From assembly GCA_903888515.1 (NCBI GenBank), contig CAISTY010000022.1, forward strand, positions 1 to 64,000: a stretch of 64,000 nucleotides of DNA, written 5' to 3'. Position 1 is the stretch's first letter; the number at the start of each line of letters is the position of its first letter. A program made the translations under genes and the position numbers. Below are positions 47,706 to 56,452 of this stretch, piece after piece. The notes under the pieces are model-generated. The model searched no databases. It was not told where the DNA came from and worked only from the letters and a program-made list of their open reading frames with translations. Origin of the DNA: Akkermansiaceae bacterium (lineage in GTDB: Bacteria > Verrucomicrobiota > Verrucomicrobiia > Verrucomicrobiales > Akkermansiaceae).

Positions 47706-47733
47706 GAACCGCCAAGACGCCAAGCGCGCCAAG
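47706..47733. repeat. left 28-bp inverted repeat of the GxxExxY cassette
   Basis: GAACCGCCAAGACGCCAAGC then GCGCCAAG begins 4 nt after the pheS stop. Its complement matches the right arm (48154-48181) at 27 of 28 positions. Confidence 0.9.
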
Positions 47734-47752
47734 TTTCCATAACATTAAACTC

Positions 47753-48142
47753 ATGAATGTGATCGATGCCATAGCCTCCGAGATCGTTGATGCTGCCTTC
47801 AAGGTTCACAAAGAGCTTGGGCCGGGTTTGTTGGAAAGCGCCTATGAGGCCTGCCTCGAGCATGAATTGAAGAAACGAGGCTTGGTTGCAGAGCGACAAA
47901 AAGCACAGCCAGTGCATTACGATGGGATTATGATAGACGTTGGCTATCGAATCGATTTGTTGGTTAATGATGCGGTCATCATTGAACTCAAAACAGTTGA
48001 ACAACTGGCGCCTATTCACCAAGCCCAGCTCATGACCTATCTCAAACTTTCCGGAAAATCACTTGGGTTTCTCATCAATTTCAACGTTTCTCTGATCAAG
48101 AACGGTATCCGCCGAATCGCCAATCAATTCCAAGAATCATAA
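47753..48142 (+). CDS. GxxExxY protein, PD-(D/E)XK nuclease-like
   Basis: 129 aa, the typical length. Motifs: FKVHKELGPGLLESAYEACL containing the name-giving GLLESAY, then YRIDLLVNDAVIIELKTVE, which provides the D...ExK of a PD-(D/E)XK nuclease core (family placed in that superfamily, PF13366), and HQAQLMTYLKLSG. No demonstrated function is known to me for this family. It splits pheS from pheT and is bracketed by inverted repeats, so it looks like a small self-contained insertion. Confidence 0.9.
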   Translation: MNVIDAIASEIVDAAFKVHKELGPGLLESAYEACLEHELKKRGLVAERQKAQPVHYDGIMIDVGYRIDLLVNDAVIIELKTVEQLAPIHQAQLMTYLKLSGKSLGFLINFNVSLIKNGIRRIANQFQES

Positions 48143-48153
48143 ACCTTTTCTCC

Positions 48154-48181
48154 CTTGGCGCTCTTGGCGTCTTGGCGGTTC
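48154..48181. repeat. right 28-bp inverted repeat of the GxxExxY cassette
   Basis: CTTGGCGCTCTTGGCGTCTT then GGCGGTTC, 11 nt after the GxxExxY stop and 21 nt before pheT; one mismatch to the complement of the left arm. Confidence 0.9.
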
Positions 48182-48202
48182 ATCTATCATCTCTCTCATC
48201 CC

Positions 48203-50587
48203 ATGAACATTTCCCTCAACTGGCTCGGCACACACCTCGACCTTGGCGGCAAATCCGTCAAGGAAATCGACGACCTTCTGACTTTCGCGGGCGTGGAAGT
48301 CGAAGGCGTCAAGACCAAGGGCATCACCTCGGAGAAAATCGTCGTCGCCCGGATCATGGAGGCGGTGCCGCACCCGAACGCCGAGCGCTTGAAGGTCACC
48401 CAGGTGGACGCCGGCGAGGGCGGGCTGCGCCAGATCGTGTGCGGCGCGCGGAACTATCAGGTGGGCGACAAGGTGCCGTGCGCGCTGCCCGGTGCCGAGC
48501 TGGCCGGTGGCTTCGTGATTGGCGAGGCGGTCATGCGCAAGGTCGAGTCCAGGGGCATGCTGTGTTCCGCCACGGAGCTTGGCCTGCCACCGGATGTGGA
48601 CGGCCTGTTGATCCTCCCGCAGGATGCCGTGATCGGCCAGCCGGTCCGGGAGATGTTTGACTCGGATGTGATGTTGGAACTGGAAGTCACCCCGAACCGC
48701 CCGGATTTGCTCAGCCACCGCGGCATGGCACGCGAGTTGGCCGCCTTGCTCAAGACGCCGCTCAGGGCGATGGACGTCCCGTCTGTCTCATCCTTTTGTG
48801 CCGCTCCGTCCGTCATTGCCCTCGATGCCCCCGCCGCCTGCCCGCTCTACACTGCGGTGCGCATATCCGGCGTCACCATCATGGACAGCCCGGCCTGGCT
48901 CAAACAACGTCTCGAATCCATCGGCTTGCGGCCCATCAACAACATCGTCGATGTCACGAACTTCGTGCTCCACGAACTCGGCCAGCCGCTCCACGCGTTC
49001 GACGCCGCCAAACTCAGCGGCGGCATCGTCGTGCGCCATGCCAAGGAGGGCGAATCATTCCTTGCACTCGATGAATCAGCGCACGCACTCATCGCGGATG
49101 ACTTGGTGATTGCCGATGCGTCCGGAGCCGCCCTCGCTCTGGCCGGCGTGATGGGCGGCCTGCACAGCGGCGTCACGCCAGCCACCACCGACATTCTACT
49201 GGAGTCGGCGTACTTCACGCCGCAGGGCATTCGCCGCACCTCGCGCCGCACCGCGCTGTCCTCGGATTCGTCCTACCGCTTCGAGCGCGGCGTCGATCCG
49301 TTAGGCGTGCTGCCGGCATCCGCCGTGGCCGTGAAACTCATCCTCGCAACCGCTGGCGGCACGGTGCGTGAAACCACGCAGGTGGCCGGTGCCGCACCCG
49401 TGCTCACCCGGCCGGTCGCGCTCGATGCCCATAAACTCGATCGGTTGATGGGTGGCTCGATTTCTCTAGCCGCCGCGGAGGAAATCCTCACCCGCCTCGG
49501 CCTGACAAAACGCGCCGATGGCATGTGGGACGTGCCATCCTTCCGCGAGGATCTGCAACGCCACATCGATCTGGTAGAGGAGGTCGCACGCGTCCACGGC
49601 CTAGCCAATGTGCCGTCGCGTTTCCGCGGCGCCTTCGTGCCCGCCAGTCCGATAGATGGCGCCTACGATGCGGACATGGTGCTGCGCCGCCGCCTCGCCG
49701 CGCTCGGGCTTTACGAATGCCAGACGATCAAATTGATCGCGGACACGCAGCTCGGCGACGCGCTGCCGCTGCGCCCGTTGTTAGAAGGTGATGTGATCCG
49801 CGTGAAACTTCCGCTCAGTGAGGACCACGCGGTGATGCGCCCGAGTCTGGTGCCCGGTCTGGTCGCCTCGGCTGCCAGAAACATCCGCCAACAAGCGAAG
49901 TCGCTGCGGTTTTTCGAAATGGGCCGCGTTTTCCGTCATGCCGGTGGCGGCAAGGCCAGGGATCAGGAAAGCGAAACACTGGCCGTTTTTCTATCAGGAT
50001 GCGCCGCGCCCGCAGGCTGGAATCAACAGGACCGCGCCGCCGATCTCCATGACCTCAAGGGCCTCATCGCCGCGCTGGTTCCCGGCAAATCCGTCCGCTT
50101 CTCACCCAGGGACCGCGACGGATTCGCCCTCGGCTGCGACGTGAAAGCCGACGATCAAAACCTCGGCGTGTTCGCCCGTCTGCTGCCCGCCCGCGAACGC
50201 GAACTCGATTTCACCGCGCCGGTGTTTGTCGCCGAACTGGACCTGACAAAACTGCGCAAGCTGCTCGCAGACACCGGCCACGTCGCGGACCTGCCGCAAT
50301 TTCCCGGCTCCTCGCGCGATGCGGCGATGGACCTGCCCGCCTCCCTGCCCAATGCCGAAATCGAAAATGTGTTAGACAAGTGTGCCGAGCCGTTGCTCGT
50401 CGCCTACGAATGCTTCGATGTCTTCACCGACCCGAGCGGCCAGAAGCTCCCGGCCGACCGCAAGTCCGTGGCCTATCGGTTCCACTACCGCGCCGCCGAC
50501 CGCACCCTCAAGGCGGATGAGGTGGACGCCGCCCATCAGAAAGTGCTCGCCGTCCTCACGCAGAAACTCGGCGTGAAGTTTCGTTAG
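48203..50587 (+). CDS. pheT: phenylalanine-tRNA ligase beta subunit
   Basis: 794 aa. MNISLNWLGTHLDLGGKSV, the tRNA-binding OB domain (HPNAERLKVTQVDAGEG, then CGARNYQVGDKVPCALPGA), the B3/B4 editing module (NRPDLLSHRGMARELA, NNIVDVTNFVLHELGQPLHA), B5, and the C-terminal FDX-ACB domain (FPGSSRDAAMDLP, SVAYRFHYRAADRTL). The frame is open upstream of 48203 through the inverted repeat. Three TTA codons all lie within GTTAG. The 3' end overlaps the convergent oxidoreductase gene by 32 nt. Confidence 0.96.
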   Translation: MNISLNWLGTHLDLGGKSVKEIDDLLTFAGVEVEGVKTKGITSEKIVVARIMEAVPHPNAERLKVTQVDAGEGGLRQIVCGARNYQVGDKVPCALPGAELAGGFVIGEAVMRKVESRGMLCSATELGLPPDVDGLLILPQDAVIGQPVREMFDSDVMLELEVTPNRPDLLSHRGMARELAALLKTPLRAMDVPSVSSFCAAPSVIALDAPAACPLYTAVRISGVTIMDSPAWLKQRLESIGLRPINNIVDVTNFVLHELGQPLHAFDAAKLSGGIVVRHAKEGESFLALDESAHALIADDLVIADASGAALALAGVMGGLHSGVTPATTDILLESAYFTPQGIRRTSRRTALSSDSSYRFERGVDPLGVLPASAVAVKLILATAGGTVRETTQVAGAAPVLTRPVALDAHKLDRLMGGSISLAAAEEILTRLGLTKRADGMWDVPSFREDLQRHIDLVEEVARVHGLANVPSRFRGAFVPASPIDGAYDADMVLRRRLAALGLYECQTIKLIADTQLGDALPLRPLLEGDVIRVKLPLSEDHAVMRPSLVPGLVASAARNIRQQAKSLRFFEMGRVFRHAGGGKARDQESETLAVFLSGCAAPAGWNQQDRAADLHDLKGLIAALVPGKSVRFSPRDRDGFALGCDVKADDQNLGVFARLLPARERELDFTAPVFVAELDLTKLRKLLADTGHVADLPQFPGSSRDAAMDLPASLPNAEIENVLDKCAEPLLVAYECFDVFTDPSGQKLPADRKSVAYRFHYRAADRTLKADEVDAAHQKVLAVLTQKLGVKFR

Positions 50588-51632
50588 ACGGATAATCCAG
50601 ATAGCCTTGCGGGCCATCGCCATAGAAGGTTGCGGGATCGGGTTGGTTCCATGGCGCGCCGGTGCGGAGCCGTTCGACCAAGTCCGGATTGGCAATGGCG
50701 GGCTTGCCGAAGGCGACGGCATCGGCATTGCCGGAGGCGATGGCTTCGCGAGCGCTCACTGCGGAGAATCCTTCATTGGCGATGAAAACACCGCCGAATG
50801 CCTGCTTGAGTGAGGGACCGAGCGCCGCTTGTTGGTGCGATTCGCGGGCGCACAAAAAGGCGAGTTTCCGTTTGCCGAGTTCGCGGGCAACGTGCCCGAA
50901 GAGCGCCGCAGGATCGGAATCCCCCATGTCATGGGCATCGCCGCGCGGAGCGAGGTGCATGCCCACGCGATCCGCCCCCCAAACCGAGATGACCGCATCG
51001 GTCACTTCCAACATGAAACGCACGCGGTTCTCTAACGGACCGCCATAGCCATCGGCGCGGTGATTGGTGGAGTCCTGAAGGAACTGGTCGATGAGATAAC
51101 CATTCGCCCCATGAATCTCGACCCCGTCGAATCCCGCTGCCTGGGCGTTTTGCGCACCCAGGCGATAGGCTTCGATGAGCGCCGGAATTTCCACCGTGTC
51201 GAGCGCCCGCGGCGTGACAAACGGTTGCGGCGGGCGGATGAGACTGACATGTCCGGCGGGTTGAACCGCGCTGGGTGCCACCGGCAGCGCCCCATCCAGA
51301 TAGACCGGATCCGAAATGCGGCCGACATGCCAGAGTTGCAGCACGATTTGTCCGCCGCCATCATGCACGGCACGCGTGACACCCTGCCATCCCGCAATCT
51401 GCGCGTCGGACCAAATGCCCGGGGTGTTAGGATAGCCGACACCCATCGGGCTCACGGCGGTGGCTTCCGAGATGATCAGGCCGAAGGACGCGCGTTGCCG
51501 GTAATACTCCGCCATCATGGCATTGGGCACGCGCCCGGCGGAAGCCCGGCAACGGGTGAGCGGAGACATCACCACGCGATTGGACAGGAGCAGGGCCCCG
51601 GCTTGAAGTGGTTGAAACAGCGGATCGGACAT
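50556..51632 (-). CDS. old yellow enzyme family NADH:flavin oxidoreductase
   Basis: 358 aa TIM-barrel FMN protein of the NemA/xenobiotic reductase type. NRVVMSPLTRCRAS, LQLWHVGRIS, the substrate-binding H-x-x-N in VEIHGANGYLIDQFLQDSTN, RADGYGGPLENRVRF and FGKPAIANPDLVERL. It reduces electrophilic alkenes or nitro compounds; the natural substrate is unknown. Single gene, convergent with pheT. Confidence 0.92.
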   Translation of the reverse strand: MSDPLFQPLQAGALLLSNRVVMSPLTRCRASAGRVPNAMMAEYYRQRASFGLIISEATAVSPMGVGYPNTPGIWSDAQIAGWQGVTRAVHDGGGQIVLQLWHVGRISDPVYLDGALPVAPSAVQPAGHVSLIRPPQPFVTPRALDTVEIPALIEAYRLGAQNAQAAGFDGVEIHGANGYLIDQFLQDSTNHRADGYGGPLENRVRFMLEVTDAVISVWGADRVGMHLAPRGDAHDMGDSDPAALFGHVARELGKRKLAFLCARESHQQAALGPSLKQAFGGVFIANEGFSAVSAREAIASGNADAVAFGKPAIANPDLVERLRTGAPWNQPDPATFYGDGPQGYLDYPSNETSRRVSA

Positions 51633-51686
51633 AATGTTGTTAGAAACTTTCTCTCAAACACCCGGACGACACCCGCTGCCCGCCCA

Positions 51687-52304
51687 TCACACCATCGACG
51701 ATGTCAGCGGCGACGGAATTGCCAGAACCTGCATGCCCGCACGCCGCGCCGCGAGAATCCCCGAGGGCGCGTCCTCCAGCGCCAGACACTTCGCGGGCCC
51801 CACGCCCAGAAGGCGGGCCGCGTGTAGAAATACATCCGGTGCGGGCTTGCCTACCGCAACGTCATCCGCCGTCACCACTTCGTCGAACCAATCGGAAATC
51901 CCCACGGAATGAAGGAGTTTTTCGATGATCATGCGGGAGCCACCGCTGGCGATGGCCATCGGGATTTTCCCCCGCAGCGAGTGCGCAAACGCCGCCACTT
52001 CATCTATCAACTCCACCTTGTGCAAGCGCTTCAGGAATGCCTCACGCTTGGAAAAAGCCACTTTCTCGGGATCGAGGTGCAGGTTGTATTCATCGTTCAA
52101 CTCCACCACGATGTCATGCGTCGGCCGGCCGCCCATGGCGAAGAACACGTCTTCCTTGAACACGCCGCCCGCACCGTGCAGCGCAAGCGCCTCGCACCAC
52201 GCCTTGAAATGGGCCGGCATGGAGTCCACCAGCGTGCCGTCACAATCGAAAACCACGGCTTCAAAGCCGTTTGATGGAAAGGAAAAGGAACCGATGCTTG
52301 CCAT
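51687..52304 (-). CDS. HAD-superfamily hydrolase, beta-phosphoglucomutase-like
   Basis: 205 aa from ATG 52304; upstream open frame is non-coding. HAD motif I FDCDGTLVDSMPAHFKAW, motif II AIASGGSRMII, Lys of motif III VGKPAPDVFLHAA, motif IV ALEDAPSGILAARRAGM. The cap arrangement fits the sugar-phosphate phosphatase/phosphoglucomutase subgroup. Substrate unknown. Confidence 0.85.
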   Translation of the reverse strand: MASIGSFSFPSNGFEAVVFDCDGTLVDSMPAHFKAWCEALALHGAGGVFKEDVFFAMGGRPTHDIVVELNDEYNLHLDPEKVAFSKREAFLKRLHKVELIDEVAAFAHSLRGKIPMAIASGGSRMIIEKLLHSVGISDWFDEVVTADDVAVGKPAPDVFLHAARLLGVGPAKCLALEDAPSGILAARRAGMQVLAIPSPLTSSMV

Positions 52305-52422
52305 GGCGGCGAGGGGCTTAGAGACAAGCCCGGGAAATGGCAAGTGCCGGATCAATAAAAATGACGAATCATGATGCCGGCCATTCCTGGCAGCCGTGGC
52401 GCTCCTCGTCCCCGGGCTCGTT

Positions 52423-52854
52423 TCATTCCGAGGGAGTGGCATCCGCGAGTTTGATGCGGGCCGGGACGTCACTGATTTTGATGCCAGCTTTGGTGAGCGA
52501 GTCCCAGACCTGGAGCAGGCGTTCCAGCGGGAGTTTTTTATCGGCTTCGAGTTCGAGTTTGCGGCCGGGGTTTTGTTTCTGATAGGCGGCGAGGTAGGAT
52601 TCCAACAGTCCTTCTGGCACCGCCAGCGAGTCCAAGGTGATGTTGCCCAAGGCATCCACGGCAATGACCGAGCGATCCTCCACGGTCTTGTCGGTCGGGA
52701 TTTGCCGCACGGTTGGCAGCTCGATGCGCATGACATCGCGTGCTTTCTTGAAGGTCGTGGAAACGATGAAAAATACTAACAGGATGAAGAGGATGTCGAT
52801 CATCGGGACGATCGGCACCTCGGCGCGCTTGCGGGTATGGCGGTAAAAGTGCAT
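52423..52854 (-). CDS. exbD: ExbD/TolR-type biopolymer transport protein
   Basis: 143 aa. One N-terminal TM with the proton-conducting Asp: VPIVPMIDILFILLVFFIV. The periplasmic domain (MRIELPTVRQIPTDKTVEDR, VIAVDALGNITLDS) follows. Start ATG 52854, 8 nt after the exbB-like gene. Together with its neighbours it should transduce proton-motive force to the outer membrane. Confidence 0.88.
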   Translation of the reverse strand: MHFYRHTRKRAEVPIVPMIDILFILLVFFIVSTTFKKARDVMRIELPTVRQIPTDKTVEDRSVIAVDALGNITLDSLAVPEGLLESYLAAYQKQNPGRKLELEADKKLPLERLLQVWDSLTKAGIKISDVPARIKLADATPSE

Positions 52855-52862
52855 GCGCGGGA

Positions 52863-53540
52863 TCAGCCTTTGGCAACGTTTTTCTGGCAGGCGTGTGCCA
52901 AGTCGGCCAAGAGCGACTCGAGACGCGAGGTGAGAACTTCGATTTTGCGCGTGAAGTATCCGTGCGCGACCACACATGGCACCGCGATGGCGAGGCCGAA
53001 GATGGTGGTGTTGAGCGCTTCGGCGATGCCACGGGCGATGACGAGGTGCTGGGACTCGTCGCTCAAGCCTTGGAAAATGGTGACCAGGCCGGATGCGGTG
53101 CCCAGCAAGCCGAGCAACGGGGCGACGGTGATGACGATGTCGAGCACGCCGATGCCGGCGTGCAGGCGGGAGGTTTCCTCGCGGGCGGAGGATTCCACGG
53201 CCAGGATGATGTCGCGTTGCGGTTTGCCGCGGTGTCTAACAGCCACGGCGGCGAGGCGGGCAAGCGTGCTGACGCCTTTGTCAAACTCCTTGAAGACGGG
53301 TTCTATCCGGTCGGCCGCGACCAGTTCCGGGAAGTCCATCACCTGCCGCGCGAGCTGGTCCGGGATGACGCGGTTGCGGGAAAGCGCCAGGCATTTATAG
53401 AGGATGGCGGTCATCCCGATGATCGAGGTGAGGCACAGCGGAATCATGAAGATGCCTCCTTTTTGCATGAACTCCCATGAGGTTTGGAAGATGCCGGCTG
53501 TGGCGAGGGCGGACATGGGGTGGACGGTTTCTAGCATCAT
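52863..53540 (-). CDS. exbB: ExbB/TolQ/MotA-family proton channel protein
   Basis: 225 aa, three TMs: about 30-48 (FMIPLCLTSIIGMTAILY), 130-150 and 170-195. The conserved family stretch LDIVITVAPLLGLLGTASGL and the TTIFGLAIAVPCVVAHGYF segment are clear. It begins 5 nt after the tonB-like gene stop and precedes exbD. Confidence 0.9.
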   Translation of the reverse strand: MMLETVHPMSALATAGIFQTSWEFMQKGGIFMIPLCLTSIIGMTAILYKCLALSRNRVIPDQLARQVMDFPELVAADRIEPVFKEFDKGVSTLARLAAVAVRHRGKPQRDIILAVESSAREETSRLHAGIGVLDIVITVAPLLGLLGTASGLVTIFQGLSDESQHLVIARGIAEALNTTIFGLAIAVPCVVAHGYFTRKIEVLTSRLESLLADLAHACQKNVAKG

Positions 53541-53545
53541 GATGG

Positions 53546-54721
53546 TTAGAAGAAGAATCTGAAGATGAGTTCGAGCGGTTCCTTGTCGTATTGTTTGCGC
53601 AGAATGGCGGGCATCGGCGGGATTTCGGCGTCGCGAATGGCGTTCAAGGTGAACCCCTTCTGCACTTCTCCGGTTTCCATGTCACCCACAAATTGGACCG
53701 AACGCACCTTGCCGCCGGGTTCGACAAAAAACCTTACCGTTAGAAATCCAGGAGTAATGAAATCGCGGTGGCGCACGCAATTGCGCTGCCATTCCAGTTC
53801 CACGGCGCGGCTGAGGGTGGCCTGATAGCGGCCGAGCGGGGAGTCCTCGACATCCAGGGCGCTGCGACCCGTGCGGGAAATGGATCCGGTGACCGATGTC
53901 TTGCGTTGATAACCCCTGAATCCGGGCTCCCTGGAGGGCGTGGGCTTGGGTGCCTCGAGGCTTTCCGCAGGTCCGGTGGCTTGCAGCGGCCGGGGGCGCT
54001 CCGTCTGCCGATCTTCGGGTTTCGGTTTGATGGCATCTTCCTTGGCAACCTCGCGGGGGACCGGCACGTCCACCGGATGGGGACCATCTAACAACAATTC
54101 ACGGGCGGGCGGAGGGTTGGACACGGTGGCCGGGACGGTCGGGTCGGGGGGGGGAACTGCGGTGGCATCCATGGCCGGAGATGAGTCCGCCGGGGTGGGA
54201 GGATCGGGTGCCGGCGGGGTCGTGGACGGATCGGTTGGAGAAACGGCGGCTTGTGTGGAGGTCAGGCTGCCGTCCTGATAACGGCTCTCCGTGGTCTCGA
54301 TATCCATGGCGTCTTTCGGCGTGATACCCGCCTGTGACGGCATGGGGGGCGCGGTGGGATCGGGGGGCCGGTCGCTGGTGGCGCGGGTATTGCGTTCTCC
54401 CATGAAGGCCGGCGTGTCCGGTCGTGGGGCGCTTTGATCTTGCGATGTCCGGGCAAAGCGATGCCCCGTGGCCACAGTGATGTCCGGAGCCGACACGGTT
54501 TCCGGCGTGACGCGGTTTGCAGCCACTTCGGGATAAATCACCGCCACGGATGCCGCGGGCGGCTTGGGTGCTTGTGCCGATTTTTCCCTCAATTTTAGGG
54601 ATTTCATCGTGACAAAGCCCGCAGTGGCAAGCAGGGCGGTGTTGGCGAGCAAGGAAAGCCCCAGCGCGGTCAGCCACAAGTGACTGTCGCCGCGCCGTGT
54701 GCGGGAATCCATCCGTTGCAT
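53546..54721 (-). CDS. TonB-like energy transducer
   Basis: About 391 aa (ATG 54721; 54739 also possible). N-terminal TM (LWLTALGLSLLANTALLATAGFV), a long Pro-rich linker (about 80-270, e.g. STTPPAPDPPTPADSSPAMD) spanning the periplasm, and a C-terminal TonB/TolA-like domain (LSRAVELEWQRNCVR, LTVRFFVEPGGKVRSVQFVG, ending PLELIFRFFF). First gene of an operon with exbB and exbD. The C-terminal domain is diverged, so TolA-like function is also possible. Confidence 0.75.
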   Translation of the reverse strand: MQRMDSRTRRGDSHLWLTALGLSLLANTALLATAGFVTMKSLKLREKSAQAPKPPAASVAVIYPEVAANRVTPETVSAPDITVATGHRFARTSQDQSAPRPDTPAFMGERNTRATSDRPPDPTAPPMPSQAGITPKDAMDIETTESRYQDGSLTSTQAAVSPTDPSTTPPAPDPPTPADSSPAMDATAVPPPDPTVPATVSNPPPARELLLDGPHPVDVPVPREVAKEDAIKPKPEDRQTERPRPLQATGPAESLEAPKPTPSREPGFRGYQRKTSVTGSISRTGRSALDVEDSPLGRYQATLSRAVELEWQRNCVRHRDFITPGFLTVRFFVEPGGKVRSVQFVGDMETGEVQKGFTLNAIRDAEIPPMPAILRKQYDKEPLELIFRFFF

Positions 54722-54910
54722 GGCCACACCCGAGAACATGCCACGAATCCCGCTTGAAGCAATCCGGGATATGACCGGATTGCCGCGGCTTTCTTGCTTT
54801 GAACCGACAATGATGTTGTGCTGCTGTAAAGCGTCATCGGACAATCCCCGCTTATCGATTCGCGCTGCCGTCTGCAACCCATTTCTCCCGTTCCCCGTTT
54901 TCCTTGCCCG

Positions 54911-54924
54911 CGTCTTGGCGGTTC
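54911..54924. repeat. partial copy of the GxxExxY-flanking element
   Basis: GTCTTGGCGGTTC preceded by a degenerate CTTGCCCGC; followed after three bases by CCTCTTCTCT, the same downstream decamer as the copy at 44797. Confidence 0.55.
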
Positions 54925-55313
54925 AGCCCTCTTCTCTATCAAAAATCCAAAATCAACAATCTATCCGTCGTAGCCTCGGCGAAGTCGGATCGTCATTCGT
55001 AAATCTCTTCTTCTTCCTGCCCGCTGACCTCCGATCTCCGACCTCTGTCCTCTGGCTCCCCCTCAGCATTTCCTCTCGCCATCCGCCAGCCATTCCTCTA
55101 ATTCACGGATGTTCTAACCATCCTCCCGGCATGCGCTCCACCACCACATCCACCCGCCGCATCCACCCGCCGCTCACGGCCGACTTGCGCAGGATCGTGG
55201 ATGGCACAGGTGGCGCGCTCTCGCCGAGAGCGCATGCGGATGGCTCGCGAACGAAACGTCCGGCATGAAACCTTGGGGCTTTCCTGGCATACCCGTTTAC
55301 CCCTCATCCGCCT

Positions 55314-55332
55314 GCGGTCTCATCGAGACCGC
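55314..55332. repeat. hairpin GCGGTCTC-ATC-GAGACCGC
   Basis: Perfect 8-bp stem followed by GCTACCT. A sister copy at 55605 shows a compensatory base-pair change. Confidence 0.8.
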
Positions 55333-55604
55333 GCTACCTTCCCAATCAAAATTCCAACCGGCAATCTCTCTTCTCTACAACCGCTCACTGCTCACCGATC
55401 ACTCAGCTTGCCCGGCACAGCGCAGCGACGACGGGGCACTTCTCCTCCCTTCCGTCTTTCATCTTCACTTCAACATTCGATGTTCAACTACCCAATATAC
55501 CTGCCCGCCTCATGAATGCTGAAACGACACCACTCAATGTGAATCCGCGAGGCCTGACCCCATTCATGACCCCATTCACGTGTAGGGGCATCGGGTGGCA
55601 TTCT

Positions 55605-55623
55605 GCGGCCTCATCGAGGCCGC
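55605..55623. repeat. hairpin GCGGCCTC-ATC-GAGGCCGC
   Basis: Same loop and same GCTACCT suffix as 55314-55332, with the T-A pair of the stem replaced by C-G. Confidence 0.8.
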
Positions 55624-55746
55624 GCTACCTATCAGAACGGGCGGCAGAGTTTGGCGACGTGGGATTTCAGATCGCGGTGGTGGTCGGTGATGCGTTTGCC
55701 GTCGGGGAGATTGTTTTCCCCGGCCTGGATCCAATCGAGCAGAAGG

Positions 55747-56349
55747 TTAATAGCTGTGGCGGTAACGCTGGATGCCCTCGGCTACGCCGCGGGCGATCGC
55801 TTCACGGAATCCCCCCGACTTCATGAGGTTCCGCTCCGATGCGTTGGTGACAAATCCGCCCTCCACGAGGATCGCGGGCAACGTGGAATTCCGAAGCACA
55901 TAATATCGGGCGAATTTGGCGTTGCGGTCCATGGTACGGGTGCGGCCCACCAAGCTGCTCTGCACGCATTGAGCGAGGCGTTGGCCTTCACTGCTGTAAT
56001 AGAACGTTTCGACACCACTGATTTGTTGTTTCCACGTGTAGTTGTAATGAATGCTCACGAAGATCGCATTTTTGTATCGATTGCTCATGCACACGCGCTG
56101 GGGCAGCGTCAGGAAGTAATCGTCTCTGCGGAGCATCACGGTCTTGTAACCCATGCGTTTCAGGTTGCTTTCCAAGCGGGCCGCCGTGTCGAGCGCCAGG
56201 TGCTTTTCATACACTTGGCCCCATGCCCCGCCATTGTCCTGCCCGCCGTGCCCGGCATCAATCACCACCGTCTGGAAATTCCGGGCGTCCACCGTGGCTC
56301 CTGAAATACAAGCTGCGATCAGGACGAAAAATCGAAGGACGGTTTTCAT
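55747..56349 (-). CDS. secreted N-acetylmuramoyl-L-alanine amidase
   Basis: 200 aa from ATG 56349. Signal peptide MKTVLRFFVLIAACISGATVDA, then a bare Amidase_3 domain: VVIDAGHGGQDNGGAWG (zinc His), YEKHLALDTAARLE (Glu), ISIHYN-type VSIHYNYTW (second His), and LVEGGFVTNASE with the catalytic Glu. It cleaves peptide stems from peptidoglycan. No AMIN or LysM targeting domain, so shorter than AmiC. Confidence 0.9.
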   Translation of the reverse strand: MKTVLRFFVLIAACISGATVDARNFQTVVIDAGHGGQDNGGAWGQVYEKHLALDTAARLESNLKRMGYKTVMLRRDDYFLTLPQRVCMSNRYKNAIFVSIHYNYTWKQQISGVETFYYSSEGQRLAQCVQSSLVGRTRTMDRNAKFARYYVLRNSTLPAILVEGGFVTNASERNLMKSGGFREAIARGVAEGIQRYRHSY

Positions 56350-56452
56350 GGGAAAAAGGAGGTTGTGGAAAACTTGTAAAGAAATATTGATATTTTTTAA
56401 AATTGTAAAGAAAAATCTTCGCGAGGTTGAAATTTTTTTCGAGGTTGGGGGA

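Larger units (their letters stand above)
54740..55746. other. 1-kb spacer with hairpin repeats, no gene seen
   Basis: Contains a partial copy of the CTTGGCGGTTC element (54911-54924), a pair of 13-bp direct repeats ATCCACCCGCCGC (55148-55173), and three hairpins with 8-bp arms and 3-nt loops (55215-55233, 55314-55332, 55605-55623). Open frames here lack protein-like features. Confidence 0.5.
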
